DNA from: JBFHQE01 sp041592335
GTDB taxonomy: Bacteria; Pseudomonadota; Gammaproteobacteria; Thiohalobacterales; Thiohalobacteraceae
Assembly: GCA_041592335.1 (NCBI GenBank)
Contig: JBFHQE010000006.1
Coordinates: 1 to 64,000 of the forward strand
Reading direction: 5' to 3'
DNA length: 64,000 nucleotides
In this document: positions 17,906 to 26,894 of the stretch, one piece after another
How the letters are laid out: each line of letters begins with the position of its first letter
How positions within the stretch are numbered: the stretch's first letter is position 1
Notes under the pieces: model-generated
What the model saw: the letters and a program-made list of their open reading frames with translations, nothing else
What the model was told of the DNA's origin: nothing
The model's database searches: none
Position numbers and translations under genes: made by a program

Positions 17906-17933
17906 CGTCATTCCGGCGAAGGCCGGAATCCAG
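17906..17933. repeat. Dispersed palindrome, single unit (family B)
   Basis: CGTCATTCCGGCGAAGGCCG and the following GAATCCAG form a near-perfect inverted repeat. It is the same family as the pairs at 27751-27822 and 51806-51877. It sits just upstream of the ROK kinase start and is translated as PAFAGMT if the longer frame is read. Confidence 0.85.
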
Positions 17934-17949
17934 GGTGTGGGGTAGTTGA

Positions 17950-18024
17950 GAAAGCAGCTTAGGTTAGTTTTTTCCCCGCTCCAACAACTGACAGTCGCTC
18001 GAAAAAACACCCAAACCTGCTTTC
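17950..18024 (-). repeat. Long hairpin element, copy 1 (conserved core, private arms)
   Basis: Outer arms GAAAGCAG (17950-17957) and CTGCTTTC (18017-18024) are perfect inverted repeats. Inside them GTTTTTTC and GAAAAAAC also pair. The minus-strand core at 18007-17985 (T6, then CGAGCGACTGTCAGTTG) is identical over 23 bases to the core at 55817-55839. It occupies the gap between the divergent ROK kinase and sulfurtransferase genes. Nature unknown; see findings. Confidence 0.7.
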
Positions 18025-18123
18025 ATTCTTATTCATCGCCTGCTGATACCCCACGTTTTTAATCTTGGTCAACCGGCCAACTGGGGTTATTCTACGCGCT
18101 TGTGAAACTGATTCATTCGCGGC

Positions 18124-18975
18124 ATGAGCTACACCACCATCATCGACACTGAAACAGTGTTCAATCATCTTGGCGATCCCAACTGGCGGATAATCGATTG
18201 CCGCTTTGACCTGAGCGACCCAGACGCCGGTCGCGAGGCCTATCGCGAATCTCACCTGCCCGGCGCGCTCTACGCACACCTGGACGAAGACCTTAGCGGC
18301 TCTGTCACTGGTAGCAGCGGACGTCACCCATTGCCTGAACGCGAGCAGCTGGTCGAACGTTTCAGTCGCTGGGGCATCGACGCCAACACCCAGGTTATCT
18401 GTTATGACCAGCAGGATAACGCCTGCGCTTCCAGACTCTGGTTTTTACTGCGCTGGCTGGGACATGACAAGGTCGCTGTCATGGATGGCGGCTTCAATAA
18501 ATGGCAAGCCGAAAAGCGTCTGATCTCGCAGGAAACACCACCGGTGGAACGGCGCACCTTCACAGCGGCTGCGCCCTTGAACGAAGCCATCGACAGCGAA
18601 GCACTGTCTGTCTTGCTGGGACACGACCTGCTGCTGTTCGATGTACGCAGCGAAGAGCGTTTCAGCGGCGACAACGAACCCATCGACCCCGTGGCCGGGC
18701 ATATCCCCGGCGCCATCAACCTGCATTATCTGAAGAACCTCGATTCCAGCAGTTGTTTCATGCCATCCGAAGCACTGCGGGTCATGTACCAACGCCCGAT
18801 CGACAACCGCTCCATGGACAGCTGCGCCGTGATGTGCGGTTCAGGCGTAACAGCCTGCCATACCTTGATCGCGCTGGAGATGGCCGGCTTTTCCGGCGCC
18901 CGGCTGTATGCCGGCTCCTGGAGCGAATGGATACGCGACCCGAACCGGCCGATCGAAATCGGCAACTCGAATTAA
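18124..18975 (+). CDS. Mercaptopyruvate/thiosulfate sulfurtransferase (SseA-like)
   Basis: 283 residues with two rhodanese domains. The first (about 1-130) is inactive and contains DCRFDLSDPDAGREAY and HLPGALYAHLDEDLSG. The second (about 160-275) carries the active-site loop CGSGVTAC, the form typical of 3-mercaptopyruvate sulfurtransferases. It transfers sulfur from a donor to cyanide or a thiol acceptor in the cytoplasm; no signal peptide is seen. The stop overlaps the convergent hrpA stop by 4 bases. Substrate preference (mercaptopyruvate or thiosulfate) is suggested only by the loop. Confidence 0.92.
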   Translation: MSYTTIIDTETVFNHLGDPNWRIIDCRFDLSDPDAGREAYRESHLPGALYAHLDEDLSGSVTGSSGRHPLPEREQLVERFSRWGIDANTQVICYDQQDNACASRLWFLLRWLGHDKVAVMDGGFNKWQAEKRLISQETPPVERRTFTAAAPLNEAIDSEALSVLLGHDLLLFDVRSEERFSGDNEPIDPVAGHIPGAINLHYLKNLDSSSCFMPSEALRVMYQRPIDNRSMDSCAVMCGSGVTACHTLIALEMAGFSGARLYAGSWSEWIRDPNRPIEIGNSN

Positions 18976-21900
18976 AGCGCCTCCCAGGCTTTGGCCAGGC
19001 GCTTGTCCGAAACTGGTTCTTTCGTCCCCAGCTCCTGCGCAAATAACGACACCCGGTATTCCTCCACCAGCCAGCGAAAATACTGCAGCGCCTCGGCATT
19101 AACCCGCGGCCGCTCCGGGAAACAGCGTTGCTGGCATTTCTCCCACCAGGGCGCAACCTGCGCGGCCAGTTGTCGGTCGCGCGCCTGATTCTGTTCGAGC
19201 TTGTCGAGTCGCTTGTTGATCGCACGCAGATACCGCGCCAGATGCTTTAGATCGTCATAGGGTATGTCGCGGACAAAGTGCTGGGTCACCAGAAATTTCA
19301 GCTGTTTCTGTATATCACTCAACGCCGTCAGCCAGGTGGGTGACACCGAGCCTTTCAGGCGTTTCCCCAGCTGATGATAATCCGCCAGCGCCTCGCTTAC
19401 CCAGCCACACAAGGCATTCACAATACCCGGCAACGCTTGTTCCGCCGCCTGTGCCCGCTGCTCAAAAGTCTGCCGATCGCGAATGGCGCCAGCCTGCGCT
19501 AACAGGGCCTGCTCCACCGCCTTGTCCACCAGCATCGATTTCAATGCGGCGCACTGTCCGACGGGCGCAAAGTGCAGACACATCTTGTCGATGCCCGGCA
19601 GGTTCTTTTCCGCATAACGCACTGCCCGGGTATGCGTTAACTTGAACAACACCATCAGTCCCGCCCGGTGCGCCCGCGCCGCATTGTCCATATCGTCCAG
19701 CAGTCGCACATGCACCAGCTCGCCTTCCGCAACCAAGGCCGGATAACCGTAGAGTGTTATTCCCTGTTGCGCGAGCTCGATGCGTTCGGGCAACTCGCCG
19801 AAATCCCAGTCCTGTACATCGTCTCGTTCAATACGATGCCCCTGCAGACCGGAAAAGGCCACCGAGGCCTGCTTGCCGACGCGAGCCTGAAGTTTTGTGA
19901 GCGAACGTCCTTCATCCAGCACCTGGCCCTCGCCATCGATAACACGAAAATTCATGAACAGGTGCGGTGCCAGCTGATCGAGACGCCAGGCATCTTCCGG
20001 CACCTCCAGCGAGGTGATTTTTTGCAGATGCCGCGTCAGCGCCATCAACAAGGGCTGTGATTCATCAGGACGGGTCTCAACGAAGGCTCGCGCAAAATCC
20101 GGCGCGGGCACAAAATGCCGCCGCCAGGTCTTGGGCAGGGAACGAATCAGCTGGCTGACCTTTTCTTCGAGCAACCCGGGCACCAGCCATTCGAACAGCG
20201 CCGGGCGTAACTGGTTCAACACCACATCCGGCACGACGACCGTAACACCATCGTCTTTGGCACCCGGCTCAAAGTGATAATGCAGTTGCAGGGTTATACC
20301 CTGGTACTGCATCTGGGATGGAAATCCGTTATCCGTGACGGCCTCGGCGTCGTGCTGCATCAAATCACGGGCGGTCAGTTTGAGCGCTTCCCGCTCCGCT
20401 ACACTTGCATCGCGGTACCATTGTTCAAACTGCACGGCATTAACAATATCGCCGGGTACACGCTGCTCGAAGAACGCCGCAAGCAACGATTCCTCCACCA
20501 GCACGTCGCGTCGGCGCGACTTGGCCTCCAGGTCGAGCACTTCCTCGAACAGTCGACGATTATGCGGCAGAAAATCGTATTTGCCCTGCAGCTCGCCGCG
20601 CACCAGCGCGCCCTCGATAAATAATGTCCGGCATTCCTCGGGCTTGATCCTGTCGTAATTCACCTTGCGTTTGGGCGTGAGCACCAGCCCATACAGACTG
20701 ACCCGTTCAAACGCCACCACCTGCCCACGGCGCTTTTCCCAGTGCGGATCGAAGTAACTGCGCTTCACCAGGTGACCACTGAGACTTTCCACCCACTGGG
20801 GCTCAACCCGCGCCACGGTACGCGCATAACGCTGACCGGTTTCCACCAGTTCGGCGGCAACGATCCATTTCGGTGCCTTCTTTATCAGGCTGGAACCCGG
20901 AAAGATTTTCAGCTTGAGTCCACGCGCCCCGGTGTATTCACGCTCATCGGTTTTAAAGGCGACATTACCCAGCAAGCCGGTTAACAGGGCACGATGAATG
21001 GCGTCGTATTCCGCCGGTGACTCGTTCAGTGTTGCGCCCATATCCCTGACCAGCGTTTTTAACTGGCTGTAGGTTTCGCGCCATTCGCGTAACCGAATAT
21101 AGGAGAGGTAATGTTGCTGGCAAAGCTTGCGCAACTTGTTCTGCGAAAGGTGCTTGTTGTTTTCCTGATAGAACGCCCACAGCTTGAGATAATCAAGGAA
21201 GTCCGATTGATCATCGCGAAACTGGCGCTGTTTTTCATCCGCCGCCTGCGCCTTATCCATCGGGCGTTCGCGCGGATCCTGGATCGCCAGTGCCGCCGCA
21301 ATGATCAGGACTTCCTTTAAACAGCCCTCTTTCTCTGCCGCCAGTATCATCCGGCCAAGCCGCACATCCATCGGCAGACGCGCCAGCTTGCGCCCGAGCT
21401 GAGTCAGACGCTGGGCATTGTCCACCGCATGCAACTCATGCAGCAATTTGAAACCGTCACGAATAAAACGTGAATCTGGCGGATTGATAAAGGGAAAGTC
21501 CTCGATATCGCCAAGCTTCAGCGACAGCATCTGCAGAATCACCGCCGCAAGATTAGTGCGCAGTATTTCCGGGTCGGTGAATTCAGGCCGCGCCAGAAAG
21601 TCATCTTCACTGTACAAGCGAATACAGACACCCGGCCCGATACGCCCGCAACGCCCGGCACGTTGATTGGCCGAGGCCTGCGATACCGGTTCAATTGGCA
21701 GACGTTGCACCTTGGTGCGGTAACTGTAGCGACTGATACGCGCCAGGCCGGTATCGATCACGTAACGAATACCGGGCACCGTTAACGAGGTTTCGGCCAC
21801 GTTGGTCGACAACACAATGCGCCTCCCCTTGTGTGGCTTGAACACCTGCTGTTGTTGCGCGGTAGACAGGCGCCCATACAAGGGCAGGATTTCCGTCGCC

Positions 21901-22877
21901 GCCGGAGGGTGCTTGCGCAACAGCTCGGCTGCCTCGCGTATTTCGCGCTCCCCCGGCAGAAACACCAGCATATCGCCCGGCCCGGCTTTGGCCAGTTCAT
22001 CCACGGCATCCAGCAATGCCTGACCGCGATCCCGGTCCCTGTCTTCTTCGCTCTCGCCCTGCACCGGCCGGTAACGCAGCTCCACGGAATAAGTGCGGCC
22101 AGACACCTCGATCACCGGCGCAGAATCAAAATGTTTCGAGAAGCGTTCGACATCAATGGTCGCGGAGGTGATGATAAGTTTCAGATCGGGACGTTTCGGC
22201 AACAGCCGTTTCAGATAACCCAGCAGGAAATCGATATTGAGCGAACGCTCATGCGCCTCGTCTATAATGATTGTGTCATAGGCAAGGAGGTGTGGATCAC
22301 TCTGGGTTTCCGCCAGCAGGATGCCGTCCGTCATCACCTTGATATAAGAGTTCGCGCCGACATGATCACTGAACCGCATCTTGAAACCGACGCCCTGCCC
22401 GACATCGGTATGCAGTTCCTCGGCAATGCGCGCGGCCAGGTTGCGCGCGGCGATCCGCCGTGGCTGGGTATGGCCAATCATGCCCCGGGCGCCCAGCCCC
22501 AGCTCCAGGCAGATCTTGGGCAGCTGCGTTGTCTTGCCTGAACCCGTCTCACCGGCAACGATCACCACCTGATGTTGTTCGATCGCCTCGCGAATCACCT
22601 CCCGTTGATCGACAACGGGCAACGGCAGCGGGTATTCAGGCACAGGAAGATTTGCGCGACGCAACAACAATGCACTACAGGATTTTTCAATCTCCTGCGC
22701 CAGTTCCTGAACACCGCGATCTACAGGCTTACCCTGCTGCTGGCGCCGCAGCAAACCGGACAGGCGCTTTTTCAGCCGCGCGCGATCGCGCAGCAGGCAT
22801 TCGGCCAGCCGTGATTCAAGATCAAGCAGTGATTGAATTTCAGACATTCGCGCAGCAGTTTTTGTAGAGCGCGACAT
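18972..22877 (-). CDS. hrpA: DEAH-box ATP-dependent RNA helicase
   Basis: 1301 residues, the length of HrpA. Motifs in order: Walker A GETGSGKTTQLPK, TQPRRIAARNLAARIAEEL, DEAH in IIIDEAHERSLNIDFLLGYLK, SATIDVERFSKHF, the motif V region VLSTNVAETSLTVPGI, and motif VI QRAGRCGRIGPG. The HA2/OB-fold and the long C-terminal DUF3418-type region follow. HrpA acts on structured mRNA and on stalled ribosomes. The start ATG at 22875-22877 gives MSRSTKTAARMSEIQSLLDL; the internal ATG ten codons later is possible. It is followed by the convergent sulfurtransferase gene. Confidence 0.96.
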   Translation of the reverse strand: MSRSTKTAARMSEIQSLLDLESRLAECLLRDRARLKKRLSGLLRRQQQGKPVDRGVQELAQEIEKSCSALLLRRANLPVPEYPLPLPVVDQREVIREAIEQHQVVIVAGETGSGKTTQLPKICLELGLGARGMIGHTQPRRIAARNLAARIAEELHTDVGQGVGFKMRFSDHVGANSYIKVMTDGILLAETQSDPHLLAYDTIIIDEAHERSLNIDFLLGYLKRLLPKRPDLKLIITSATIDVERFSKHFDSAPVIEVSGRTYSVELRYRPVQGESEEDRDRDRGQALLDAVDELAKAGPGDMLVFLPGEREIREAAELLRKHPPAATEILPLYGRLSTAQQQQVFKPHKGRRIVLSTNVAETSLTVPGIRYVIDTGLARISRYSYRTKVQRLPIEPVSQASANQRAGRCGRIGPGVCIRLYSEDDFLARPEFTDPEILRTNLAAVILQMLSLKLGDIEDFPFINPPDSRFIRDGFKLLHELHAVDNAQRLTQLGRKLARLPMDVRLGRMILAAEKEGCLKEVLIIAAALAIQDPRERPMDKAQAADEKQRQFRDDQSDFLDYLKLWAFYQENNKHLSQNKLRKLCQQHYLSYIRLREWRETYSQLKTLVRDMGATLNESPAEYDAIHRALLTGLLGNVAFKTDEREYTGARGLKLKIFPGSSLIKKAPKWIVAAELVETGQRYARTVARVEPQWVESLSGHLVKRSYFDPHWEKRRGQVVAFERVSLYGLVLTPKRKVNYDRIKPEECRTLFIEGALVRGELQGKYDFLPHNRRLFEEVLDLEAKSRRRDVLVEESLLAAFFEQRVPGDIVNAVQFEQWYRDASVAEREALKLTARDLMQHDAEAVTDNGFPSQMQYQGITLQLHYHFEPGAKDDGVTVVVPDVVLNQLRPALFEWLVPGLLEEKVSQLIRSLPKTWRRHFVPAPDFARAFVETRPDESQPLLMALTRHLQKITSLEVPEDAWRLDQLAPHLFMNFRVIDGEGQVLDEGRSLTKLQARVGKQASVAFSGLQGHRIERDDVQDWDFGELPERIELAQQGITLYGYPALVAEGELVHVRLLDDMDNAARAHRAGLMVLFKLTHTRAVRYAEKNLPGIDKMCLHFAPVGQCAALKSMLVDKAVEQALLAQAGAIRDRQTFEQRAQAAEQALPGIVNALCGWVSEALADYHQLGKRLKGSVSPTWLTALSDIQKQLKFLVTQHFVRDIPYDDLKHLARYLRAINKRLDKLEQNQARDRQLAAQVAPWWEKCQQRCFPERPRVNAEALQYFRWLVEEYRVSLFAQELGTKEPVSDKRLAKAWEAL

Positions 22878-22900
22878 TCTAGCAGGCGGAGCAGGTTTTA

Positions 22901-23596
22901 CTAAGAAACCAAACTTGATTCAGCCGGATAAACCCTCTCAATCCCCTTCACGATCAAAAGAATAAGCACCCAGGCAAGCAGCATGGAGACCAGCGTATGA
23001 CTAAAGAAATGATCGCCGATAAGCATCTTGTAGCCCCCGGTAATCCAGCCCAGTGCAATCGCTGTTGTCAGTGCCAGTTTCTTTGCCCGCCTGCCGCGAA
23101 ACAGAAAAAACAGCGACATCAATGCAAATCCGCCACTGGCATGTCCCGCCGGATAGCACCTCACCGGTTTATCCTGCTGAAACCCGTCAGGATACGCTTT
23201 CAATATCGTGACATAGGGATAATCGCCGCCAAAATGCCGCAGATGTTTCGGGCAGGGGACATTGGTGACCGCCTTGAGCCCATTAACCACCAGCGGCACC
23301 AGGATCGTTGACAGCATGACGATCATCAGCCCGGTTTTATATTGCTGGAACAACTTAACCTTTCCAGATAACAGCACTGCCACAATCGCCAGCAATACAA
23401 AACCAATATACAGTTTCTTGATGCCGTCGTAGAACACGAAGCGCGCAACAGCATTGTTATCATCCACAAGCCATTGCCGCACATCCGCGTTATAAAAATA
23501 CTCCTGCAGGGAGAGATCAATCCTGGTGATCTCGGACAGCAGCACCACCGACACCAGAAGTAAAACAGCAATCAGCAGCTGCCTACTCAGCGACAT
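22901..23596 (-). CDS. PAP2-family membrane phosphatase
   Basis: 231 residues, about six membrane segments. The PAP2 signature blocks are degenerate but present: KAVTNVPCPKHLRHFGG (block 1), CYPAGHASGGFALMSL (block 2) and GDHFFSHTLVSMLLAW (block 3, with the two catalytic histidines in AGH and SHT). It overlaps the eptA stop by 14 bases, so it is translationally coupled to it. This coupling suggests a lipid A 1- or 4'-phosphatase or a recycler of the lipid by-product of EptA, but the substrate is inferred from context only. The ATG at 23594-23596 is preferred over an in-frame TTG two codons earlier. Confidence 0.88.
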   Translation of the reverse strand: MSLSRQLLIAVLLLVSVVLLSEITRIDLSLQEYFYNADVRQWLVDDNNAVARFVFYDGIKKLYIGFVLLAIVAVLLSGKVKLFQQYKTGLMIVMLSTILVPLVVNGLKAVTNVPCPKHLRHFGGDYPYVTILKAYPDGFQQDKPVRCYPAGHASGGFALMSLFFLFRGRRAKKLALTTAIALGWITGGYKMLIGDHFFSHTLVSMLLAWVLILLIVKGIERVYPAESSLVS

Positions 23597-25184
23597 GATC
23601 AATCATGTCCATACTGGCGTCATAAACGGAAACGTCCACTTCAAGCAACCCTAACACCGTATGAAAGATATTATCATGCGAGTATTTGCCGGCCGTCTTT
23701 AACTTCACCGACTCCAGATCCACATCATCAAGCGCATAAAGATCGCTAAACCAGAAAATCAAAGGCACATGCTTTTGCTCTTCCGGCGCGATCATGTAAG
23801 GAAGGCCATGTAGATAAATTCCCCCTTCACCCAGCGACTCACCGTGATCACTGACATACAGCATTGCCGATTCAAATTCCGGGGCATTGTCATCCAGCAA
23901 CTCAATAACCTTCGACAGAAAATAATCGGTATAGAGGATGGCATTGTCATAGGTATTGTCGATCTCTTCTCGCGAACAGGACTCCAGCTGATTACTCCGA
24001 CACACAGGTGTAAACCGTTCGAACGCCTTTGGATAACGCTTGTAATAAGCCGGGCCATGATTACCCATCTGATGCAACACGATAAAAATGTCGCCAACCG
24101 GGTGCTGATCGACATACTCCTGTAATCTGGCCAGCATACCCGCGTCACGGCATTCCACATCACAATCCGGATTAACGGATGAAGAGCGGTAATCCTGGTT
24201 TTCAACCCTGTCCGCCACCCCTTTTGAGCTCGAGTTATTATCCAGCCAGAGCACATTCACCCCGGCATGCCGCAACACATCCAGCAGGTTTTCCGTCACA
24301 TCCGCCTTGTCGCCATCAAAATCCGAGCGGCCATAGGTTGAAAACATGCAAGGAACCGATACCGCTGTCGATGTGCCACACGACCAGACATTGGTATAAC
24401 TCAGCACACCTTTATCTTTCAGCAAGGGATTGGTTTCCCGAGAATACCCATTCAAGGAAAATCGGTCGTAGCGCGCCGTTTCTCCCACCACCATGACAAC
24501 CAGCTCGCGATGAACGTCAGCAGGAGGAATACTGGCGTCCTCGCCAATGACTTTCAAGACAGATTCTTCCCGATTGAAATCGCGCAGGGAGTATTTAACG
24601 CTGGAATATACATAGTAGGAAGGGTTGGCATAAAACCGCAGCTGCTTATGCTCCCGAAAGAAGGAGGAATAGAAATCCCCCAGGGCCAGCACGCTGCCAA
24701 AACCGATCACCACGACTGACACGATGAGTTTCAGGCGGGCACCCAGCTCGCTCTTGAATCCAGCATTAATCACCTGGACCCGGTAAACATAAAACGACGG
24801 CAGCACACCCAGCAGCAACACATACAGCACCAGCTTCCAGCTCAGTAAATCAGCTGATTCGCTGAAGTTGGTCTGTAAGGCATTAGCGATCATGTCATCG
24901 CTTAAAATGACGTTGTAACTATCCATGAAATAACTGGCAAAAGATGACACCATGAGCACCACAATCAGCACCGGCTTGATCGTGTACTTGAAACAGACAA
25001 GAGAAAGCAGGAAAACGATAAAACAGCCGAATACCACACCCAATGACAGCAAAAACAGAATGTTTCCTGCCTTGACGGGATAAACCTCAAGAATATTGGA
25101 AAAAAAAGCCATATTCCCAAATAACATCAGGAATATAGCCGACTGGAGTATCAGCCTGGAACTGGAGATTTGTTGCAAAATCAA
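23583..25184 (-). CDS. eptA: Lipid A phosphoethanolamine transferase (EptA/MCR family)
   Basis: 533 residues: five N-terminal membrane helices (to about residue 170) and a periplasmic sulfatase-fold domain. Visible motifs: VMVVGETARYDRFSLNGYSRETNP (metal-binding Glu), SCGTSTAVSVPCMFS (nucleophilic Thr near 271), LDNNSSSKGVADRV, HQMGNHGPAYYKRYP and YVSDHGESLGEGGIYLHG. It moves phosphoethanolamine onto lipid A, lowering negative charge and binding of cationic peptides. The first in-frame start compatible with the family N-terminus is a TTG at 25182-25184; no ATG lies upstream in frame. A PmrA-box match lies 55 bases upstream. It overlaps the PAP2 gene. Confidence 0.93.
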   Translation of the reverse strand: MILQQISSSRLILQSAIFLMLFGNMAFFSNILEVYPVKAGNILFLLSLGVVFGCFIVFLLSLVCFKYTIKPVLIVVLMVSSFASYFMDSYNVILSDDMIANALQTNFSESADLLSWKLVLYVLLLGVLPSFYVYRVQVINAGFKSELGARLKLIVSVVVIGFGSVLALGDFYSSFFREHKQLRFYANPSYYVYSSVKYSLRDFNREESVLKVIGEDASIPPADVHRELVVMVVGETARYDRFSLNGYSRETNPLLKDKGVLSYTNVWSCGTSTAVSVPCMFSTYGRSDFDGDKADVTENLLDVLRHAGVNVLWLDNNSSSKGVADRVENQDYRSSSVNPDCDVECRDAGMLARLQEYVDQHPVGDIFIVLHQMGNHGPAYYKRYPKAFERFTPVCRSNQLESCSREEIDNTYDNAILYTDYFLSKVIELLDDNAPEFESAMLYVSDHGESLGEGGIYLHGLPYMIAPEEQKHVPLIFWFSDLYALDDVDLESVKLKTAGKYSHDNIFHTVLGLLEVDVSVYDASMDMIDHVAE

Positions 25185-25238
25185 AACCCGGAAGTAACTG
25201 AGATAGTTTGAGACGAGCGCTCACACTACAGCGCCTAG

Positions 25239-25255
25239 CTTAAGCCAAGCTTAAT
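25239..25255. promoter_or_regulatory. PmrA-box-like direct repeat upstream of eptA
   Basis: CTTAAG-CCAAG-CTTAAT fits the YTTAAK-N5-YTTAAK pattern recalled for the PmrA response regulator, which controls eptA (pmrC) in enterobacteria. It lies 55 bases before the eptA start, a fitting distance for activation. The direct repeat reads on the plus strand, opposite to eptA, which weakens the call. No pmrAB genes are in the window. Confidence 0.5.
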
Positions 25256-25275
25256 TTGTGAAACTGACCGGAAAC

Positions 25276-26304
25276 CTATTGAGGCATGCCCCGCTCGCGC
25301 CATGACTGGAAGGTCGGATATTCCCGGTAGGCTTTTGTCAGCACATAGTCCAGCACATTCATCAGGCGATAGAACTGGATGACGGAGTCGACCCGCAGAA
25401 TCTCACAGCCCTGTTCATCGTAAAACACCAGGGTAGGCGTATAGAACAGCCCCATTTCACTGGCCCATTCACGCGCCGAGGTTTTCTTACCCGTCGGCGT
25501 AATGACCGGCGTGGTCGCCCAGATATTCAACTGCACCACTTCGAAGCCCTTGAGCCGCTCCAGGATGGCCTGTTGCACCAGCGGCCCGGTATGCAGCACA
25601 TCGCAGGCGTGACAATCGGGTTGCTCGAACAACACCAGCAATGGACGTTGCGCGGGCATACGGGTTCGATCCAGCGCATAGGGCGGCGCGGCAAAAAATT
25701 CCTGGAAGTTGAGCGATTCATCCTCGAACACCAGCGGCACATCGGCGCGCGCCAGGTACTCCGCGAAGGTTTCATTCTGATAGTGGTTATCGGCCACGTA
25801 TTCCAGCGCCGCGCGGAATTTGTACGGCGGGTAGTAACCGCGCAGACGGAATATCTCGCCCTCACGCTCGGTGTAAAACGCCAGTGTCGGCGTGAAATTT
25901 ATCTGCTGACGCTCGGAGAACTCACGCTCGGTCATTTCATTGCCATTAAGATCCACTACCGAACGGCTGCCGTGGATATCGAGCCCGAGGGTGTCGAAAT
26001 TGGCGCGGGTATAATCGCGGATATCCGGCTTGCCGAAATTCACCTCGAGCAGCGCCTCGCAATAGGCGCAATACTTCTGGCCGAAATACACCATCAGTTT
26101 GCGATTATTCGCATCGGCATCGGCGAGATCCTCGGGAAAGTCCAGGAAGCTCAGCTTGAACCAGTTAGGGTAATGCAGGGGGTCGCTCAGGGGTTGATCA
26201 TCGAACACAAAGGGATCATCCTGCGCTACAGCGCTGGAACAAAATTGAAGCCCGCACAGTCCTATCAGTAACAGGCTGCGTATAAATGTCATTGTTCGTC
26301 GCAT
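25276..26304 (-). CDS. Exported double-thioredoxin-fold protein (SoxW-like)
   Basis: 342 residues. A signal peptide (about residues 1-28, TFIRSLLLIGLCGLQFCSSAVAQ) is followed by two thioredoxin-like domains. The first has CAYC (79-82) with a cis-Pro loop NFTPTLAFY; the second has CHAC (231-234) with YTPTLVFYDEQG. Both CxxC pairs are intact, so it may be a periplasmic thiol reductase with two redox centres, resembling SoxW/DsbD-linked thioredoxins. The open frame extends 134 codons upstream without similarity; I start at 26302-26304, though ATGs at 26305-26307 and 26290-26292 are possible. It is divergent from the DsrE-like gene. Confidence 0.8.
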   Translation of the reverse strand: MRRTMTFIRSLLLIGLCGLQFCSSAVAQDDPFVFDDQPLSDPLHYPNWFKLSFLDFPEDLADADANNRKLMVYFGQKYCAYCEALLEVNFGKPDIRDYTRANFDTLGLDIHGSRSVVDLNGNEMTEREFSERQQINFTPTLAFYTEREGEIFRLRGYYPPYKFRAALEYVADNHYQNETFAEYLARADVPLVFEDESLNFQEFFAAPPYALDRTRMPAQRPLLVLFEQPDCHACDVLHTGPLVQQAILERLKGFEVVQLNIWATTPVITPTGKKTSAREWASEMGLFYTPTLVFYDEQGCEILRVDSVIQFYRLMNVLDYVLTKAYREYPTFQSWRERGMPQ

Positions 26305-26376
26305 CATGTGTAAGGATAGAGCAAACCATACGCGAATTTCGGCCAGCGCGAGTTGACATCGATCAGAGGCAGAGCC

Positions 26377-26838
26377 ATGCGAATCCGTAGTACAAGTCTT
26401 CAATTCCTGATATTCCTGTCGCTGTTGTGCAGTTCCTGGCTGGCGGCGGAAACCATCGACCGGGAACTGCTGGGCGAGCCCACCCACAAGGTTGTTTATC
26501 AGCTCAATAAGGCAGACGAACAATACATCGGAAGTATTCTGTTTTCGGCCGGCGCCATGCTGCGCCAGTATGGCGACGACATCCATATCGTGATCAGCAT
26601 GATTGGCCCCGGCGTGCACCTGGCGGCCAAATTCCCCGAGCGCCCCATCCCGGATGAGCACCGGCAACGCGCCGCCAGCCTGGCGCAATACGGGGTGGAA
26701 TTTCACGCCTGCGGTAACACCTTGAAATCTCTCGACTGGGCCGATGACAACATGGAGGACTATGTGTCGGTCGTGGAGGTCGGTGCCGCCGACCTGATGG
26801 AACTGCAGGAACAGGGATACGCCTACATCAGCTGGTAA
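26377..26838 (+). CDS. Exported DsrE/DsrF-like small sulfur-relay protein
   Basis: 153 residues. It begins with a signal peptide (MRIRSTSLQFLIFLSLLCSSWLAAE) followed by a DsrE-like fold: KVVYQLNKADEQYIGSILFSAGAMLRQYG, then IHIVISMIGPGVHLA, and a single conserved cysteine in GVEFHACGNTL. DsrE-like domains often carry persulfide sulfur on such a cysteine; periplasmic members are poorly characterised. The start at 26377 is chosen because AGAGGCAGAG precedes it and it gives a clean signal peptide. It is divergent from the double thioredoxin and 56 bases upstream of the tandem receiver. Confidence 0.78.
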   Translation: MRIRSTSLQFLIFLSLLCSSWLAAETIDRELLGEPTHKVVYQLNKADEQYIGSILFSAGAMLRQYGDDIHIVISMIGPGVHLAAKFPERPIPDEHRQRAASLAQYGVEFHACGNTLKSLDWADDNMEDYVSVVEVGAADLMELQEQGYAYISW

Positions 26839-26894
26839 TTCAAGGTATTGGCGCCAGCGCCGCTTTCCCTGTACCGGATCAAACAGGGAAGATC

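Noticed and set aside
17891..18010. N-terminal extension of the ROK kinase frame
   Set aside because: It is translated repeat DNA (family B and the long hairpin), not protein-like sequence.
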